Shown here in pieces: positions 15,689 to 17,371 of a DNA stretch of 17,371 nucleotides. Both the position numbers and the translations under genes were made by a program. The DNA is from Clostridiales bacterium (GTDB taxonomy: Bacteria > Bacillota > Clostridia > Oscillospirales > Oscillospiraceae). The notes under the pieces are model-generated. The model had not been told where the DNA came from, made no database searches, and saw nothing but the letters and a program-made list of their open reading frames with translations. The stretch lies in NCBI GenBank assembly GCA_003525905.1, contig DQIA01000112.1, forward strand, positions 1-17,371. Reading direction: 5' to 3'. How positions within the stretch are numbered: the first letter of the stretch is position 1; each line of letters opens with the position of its first letter.

Positions 15689-15716
15689 CAACGGAGACAT
15701 CGTAATTCAGCGGCTC

Positions 15717-15777
15717 ATCTGCATATTCCACCAGATGTTGTATTCATTATCTGCATATTCACCACATGCTGTGTTTT
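15717..15777. repeat. imperfect tandem repeat, period 32 bp
   Basis: Two copies begin with the identical 12-mer ATCTGCATATTC (15717 and 15749) and continue with ACCAgATGtTGTaTT and ACCAcATGcTGTgTT, with one base inserted in the first copy. The left copy also holds CATCTG and CAGATG as inverted halves. They lie between the stop of the four-helix membrane protein gene and the xerD promoters. Confidence 0.65.
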
Positions 15778-15816
15778 GCATATTTGCAAGTTCTCCTGCA
15801 TTTATCCGTTTTCGAT

Positions 15817-16212
15817 TTATGCATAGCGGCGCTTTTTCCGGCGCCCGGCCCCGAGCAGAGCGCCGAGCAGCCCCGCACCAGCCAGCGGCAGCAGGACCGG
15901 CAGTGCTTCCCCGTAATGTACGCCGAAAAACAGCAGGTTCCCCAGCAGCAAAAACAGCGCATAGCCGCCTGCCGCCCCAAGCCCGCAAAGCAGCTTCCGC
16001 CGTCCGCTGTGCAGGGCTGCGATCAGCGCACCGAGAAAGGCGACCAGCCCCGCGATCACGCCCGCGGCAACCGGCAGACTGCTTTCCGGCAGCTTCCCGC
16101 CCAGGATCAGGCGCGCAGCCAATGCGGCCAGCGCCAGCGTTGCCAGCGGCATGGCCGCCGCCAGCTGCAGCGGCAGCCAATTCCGTTTTTTCCTTCCCTG
16201 TTTTCCACCCAT
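15817..16212 (-). CDS. small four-helix membrane protein of unknown function
   Basis: I cannot name this gene. The 131-residue product has a basic N-terminus (GGKQGRKKRNW) and four hydrophobic helices at about 14-37, 45-68, 73-97 and 103-122, and ends in GRRKKRRYA. It is rich in Ala, Gly and Leu, and by the positive-inside rule both ends lie in the cytoplasm. Size and topology resemble the TIGR04086/YrzE family found in Clostridia and Bacillus, but I can point to no diagnostic motif. The start is the ATG at 16210-16212, preceded by GGAGAGGGG; an in-frame ATG six codons earlier has no ribosome binding site. It lies between the DUF1540 terminator and the xerD upstream region, and I see no clear promoter in the short gap, so it may depend on read-through. 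Confidence 0.75.
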   Translation of the reverse strand: MGGKQGRKKRNWLPLQLAAAMPLATLALAALAARLILGGKLPESSLPVAAGVIAGLVAFLGALIAALHSGRRKLLCGLGAAGGYALFLLLGNLLFFGVHYGEALPVLLPLAGAGLLGALLGAGRRKKRRYA

Positions 16213-16260
16213 GGCGATCCCCTCTCCCATTGTTCTGTTCCAGCCTATGCCGCCACGCAG

Positions 16261-16298
16261 AAAAAAAGACCCGCCGTCCGGTTTGCCGGGCAGCGGGC
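16261..16298 (-). terminator. intrinsic terminator after the DUF1540 gene
   Basis: On the minus strand GCCCGC pairs with GCGGGT and CCGG with CCGG around a CAAA loop, with a short internal loop between the blocks. TCTTTTTTT follows. It lies 11 nt past the stop of the DUF1540 gene. Confidence 0.9.
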
Positions 16299-16309
16299 TT
16301 GCAGAAGGA

Positions 16310-16480
16310 TCACTTGCGAACGAAGGACATGCAGTCCGTGCACTGCTTCATCGTGGGATCGGACTCGTGGGTGCCGACCTGGATGCGCTCGAGCGAGCAG
16401 TAGTTTTCGTCGCTGCAGTGGTTCCGGCACTGGGTAACGGAGCACTGGATGCAATGGTTGGCATGGCAATCACAGCTCAT
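16310..16480 (-). CDS. DUF1540 domain protein, 56 residues, cysteine-rich
   Basis: The 56-residue product has nine cysteines (3, 5, 10, 13, 18, 22, 28, 47, 50). From residue 13 it matches the DUF1540 layout: CSVTQC, then a Cys-rich loop, C28-x4-IQV, and finally T-x3-C-T-x-C-x-SF before a basic end. DUF1540 proteins occur widely in spore-forming Clostridia and Bacilli; the four spaced cysteines suggest a small metal-binding fold, but the function is not established. The ATG at 16478-16480 is preceded by AAAGGAGG at 8-9 nt, and a strong terminator follows the stop. The extra N-terminal CxC plus CxxC cysteines are more than the core domain needs. It is transcribed divergently from rpe. Confidence 0.88.
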   Translation of the reverse strand: MSCDCHANHCIQCSVTQCRNHCSDENYCSLERIQVGTHESDPTMKQCTDCMSFVRK

Positions 16481-16540
16481 GAACGGTTCCTCCTTTGCTT
16501 GATTTCGAGCCTAGTTTGCGCCGCTCCGCCGGGAAAAATC

Positions 16541-16553
16541 ATGGAAATTCCAT
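16541..16553. promoter_or_regulatory. 13-bp palindrome between the DUF1540 gene and rpe
   Basis: ATGGAA and TTCCAT are exact inverted halves around one central base. The site ends 11 bp before the -35 of the rpe promoter and lies in the gap shared with the divergent DUF1540 gene, where an operator serving both could sit. It is short enough to occur by chance. Confidence 0.35.
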
Positions 16554-16564
16554 CCATTTTCAAA

Positions 16565-16592
16565 TTGACAGCCCCGGAAAATCCGCTATAAT
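16565..16592 (+). promoter_or_regulatory. sigma-A promoter of rpe
   Basis: TTGACA, 16 bases, TATAAT: both hexamers are perfect, with spacing one short of ideal. The start would be near 16599, giving a leader of about 39 nt in which GTTC and GAAC (16604-16616) can form a small stem just before AAGGAGG. Confidence 0.9.
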
Positions 16593-16637
16593 GAAGAGCA
16601 GAGGTTCAGGAAGAACTGCAAGGAGGTTATTTACACT

Positions 16638-17288
16638 ATGATCAAGGTCGCACCGTCCATTTTGTCCGCGGATTTTGTCAATCTGGAGCGAGATATCCGC
16701 TCTCTGCCCGCCGCAGGAGCCGATTATGTCCACGTCGACGTCATGGACGGCATGTTTGTTCCGAATATCACCATCGGCATCCCGGTCGTCGCTGCCATTT
16801 CGCGCATCGCCCCCCTGCCGCTGGATGTCCATCTGATGATCGAGCGGCCCATCCGCTATGTTGACGCGTTCTGCAAGGCCGGAAGCAGCATCCTCACGCT
16901 CCATGTTGAGGCCGACACGCAGGAAAACACGCTCGAGGCGCTGCGCCGCATCCGGGAAAACGGTGTGCGCGCTGCCATTTCCGTCAAGCCGAACACCCCG
17001 GCAGAGGCCGTGCTGCCGTTCCTGCCGCTGTGCGATCTCATCCTTGTGATGACAGTCGAGCCGGGCTTTGGCGGACAGTCGTTCCTGCACAGTACCATGC
17101 CGAAGCTGCATCAGCTCCGCCAGTGGATCGACGAGCAGAACCCAGCCTGTGAGCTGGAGGTTGACGGCGGCGTCAATGTGGAGACGGCAAAGATCTGCCG
17201 CGATAACGGCGCGAACGTCCTCGTCGCGGGCAGCGCCTATTTCAAGGCCGCCGACCCCGCAGCCTTTGTCCGCGCGGTAAAGGCCTGA
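16638..17288 (+). CDS. rpe: ribulose-phosphate 3-epimerase
   Basis: Interconverts ribulose-5-phosphate and xylulose-5-phosphate in the non-oxidative pentose phosphate pathway. The 216-residue TIM barrel has APSILSADF at the N-terminus, metal ligands His32 and Asp34 (VHVDVMDGMFVPN), His65 (DVHLMIE) and Asp176 (LEVDGGVN), plus the phosphate-binding MTVEPGFGGQSF and VAGSAYF. All catalytic aspartates and histidines are present. AGGAGGTT lies 9-10 nt before the ATG. In many Firmicutes rpe follows rsgA in a cell-wall/translation cluster; here it starts its own unit from a strong promoter. What lies downstream is beyond the window. Confidence 0.98.
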   Translation: MIKVAPSILSADFVNLERDIRSLPAAGADYVHVDVMDGMFVPNITIGIPVVAAISRIAPLPLDVHLMIERPIRYVDAFCKAGSSILTLHVEADTQENTLEALRRIRENGVRAAISVKPNTPAEAVLPFLPLCDLILVMTVEPGFGGQSFLHSTMPKLHQLRQWIDEQNPACELEVDGGVNVETAKICRDNGANVLVAGSAYFKAADPAAFVRAVKA

Positions 17289-17295
17289 CGCAGCA

Positions 17296-17317
17296 TAAAA
17301 GCCTCCCGGCCGAAGGC
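17296..17317 (-). terminator. possible terminator of a minus-strand gene beyond the right edge
   Basis: On the minus strand GCCTTC pairs with GGGAGGC (one G-T) around a short loop and TTTTATG follows. The U-run is only four bases. It would suit a gene converging on rpe from the right. On the plus strand no good rpe terminator is seen; AGGAAA/TTTCCT at 17320-17340 is a weak stem without U-run. Confidence 0.35.
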
Positions 17318-17371
17318 AAAGGAAATCGTCAGGGTTTCCTCAGTTTGTGCAAAAAGCCTCGCAGAGTTTGC

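Larger units (their letters stand above)
15486..15816. other. AT-rich intergenic region upstream of xerD
   Basis: This gap of about 330 bases is the longest between genes in the window and is strikingly AT-rich against GC-rich surroundings, especially 15580-15820. It holds two candidate promoters, one perfect palindrome, two sets of direct repeats and one doubtful 24-codon frame, but no recognisable larger gene, RNA or terminator with a U-run. Confidence 0.7.

Noticed and set aside
15640..15690. A complete chromosomal dif site
   Set aside because: XerD-arm-like sequences are present, but no XerC arm occurs six bases to the left of any of them.
15735..16437. Plus-strand frames of 220 codons over the membrane protein and DUF1540 genes
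   Set aside because: They are antisense to two genes with proper ribosome binding sites and cross an intrinsic terminator. No motifs.

Overview
The window looks like a housekeeping stretch of a GC-rich Firmicute, most likely a gut Clostridia of the Oscillospiraceae/Ruminococcaceae type. The grounds are the gene order (yhbY, nadD/yqeK, LCP, rsfS, leuS behind smc and ftsY), strong AGGAGG-type ribosome binding sites, sigma-A promoters of the TTGACA/TATAAT kind, a short FtsY without an acidic domain, a DUF1540 protein, and GC-rich third codon positions. The taxonomic placement is inference. I see no rRNA, tRNA, CRISPR array, insertion sequence or prophage.

The core is a minus-strand operon that starts at a very good promoter at 13509-13537 and runs leftwards through smc, ftsY, rdgB (XTP/dITP pyrophosphatase), yhbY, a fused nadD-yqeK, an LCP cell-wall ligase, rsfS and leuS (2203-13473). 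Gaps range from overlaps of 4-7 nt to 30 nt, and several stop codons are embedded in the next gene's ribosome binding site. It combines chromosome organisation, signal recognition particle targeting, nucleotide clean-up, ribosome assembly and silencing, NAD synthesis, Ap4A removal, wall polymer attachment and leucyl-tRNA charging. To its left are three separate minus-strand units: rpsU with its own promoter and terminator, a 46-residue Cys/Asn/Gly-rich small membrane protein with its own terminator, and a second LCP protein with three N-terminal membrane helices.

Right of smc, dapA runs on the plus strand and converges on xerD (minus strand), with a long hairpin between them. Upstream of xerD is a roughly 330-bp AT-rich intergenic region, very unlike its surroundings. 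It carries two candidate promoters, a perfect 19-bp palindrome touching the proximal -35 box, two tandem TTATGTTAAC repeats that resemble the XerD arm of dif sites, and a further 32-bp-period imperfect repeat. Beyond it are a small four-helix membrane protein and a 56-residue DUF1540 cysteine-rich protein, both on the minus strand. The window ends with rpe on the plus strand behind its own promoter.

Most genes are ordinary and complete. The parts most worth a second look are the xerD upstream region, the nadD-yqeK fusion, the two very small cysteine-rich proteins (both below usual ORF length cutoffs) and the repeat-bearing tail of the operon LCP protein. I found no evidence for a wholly new multi-gene system.
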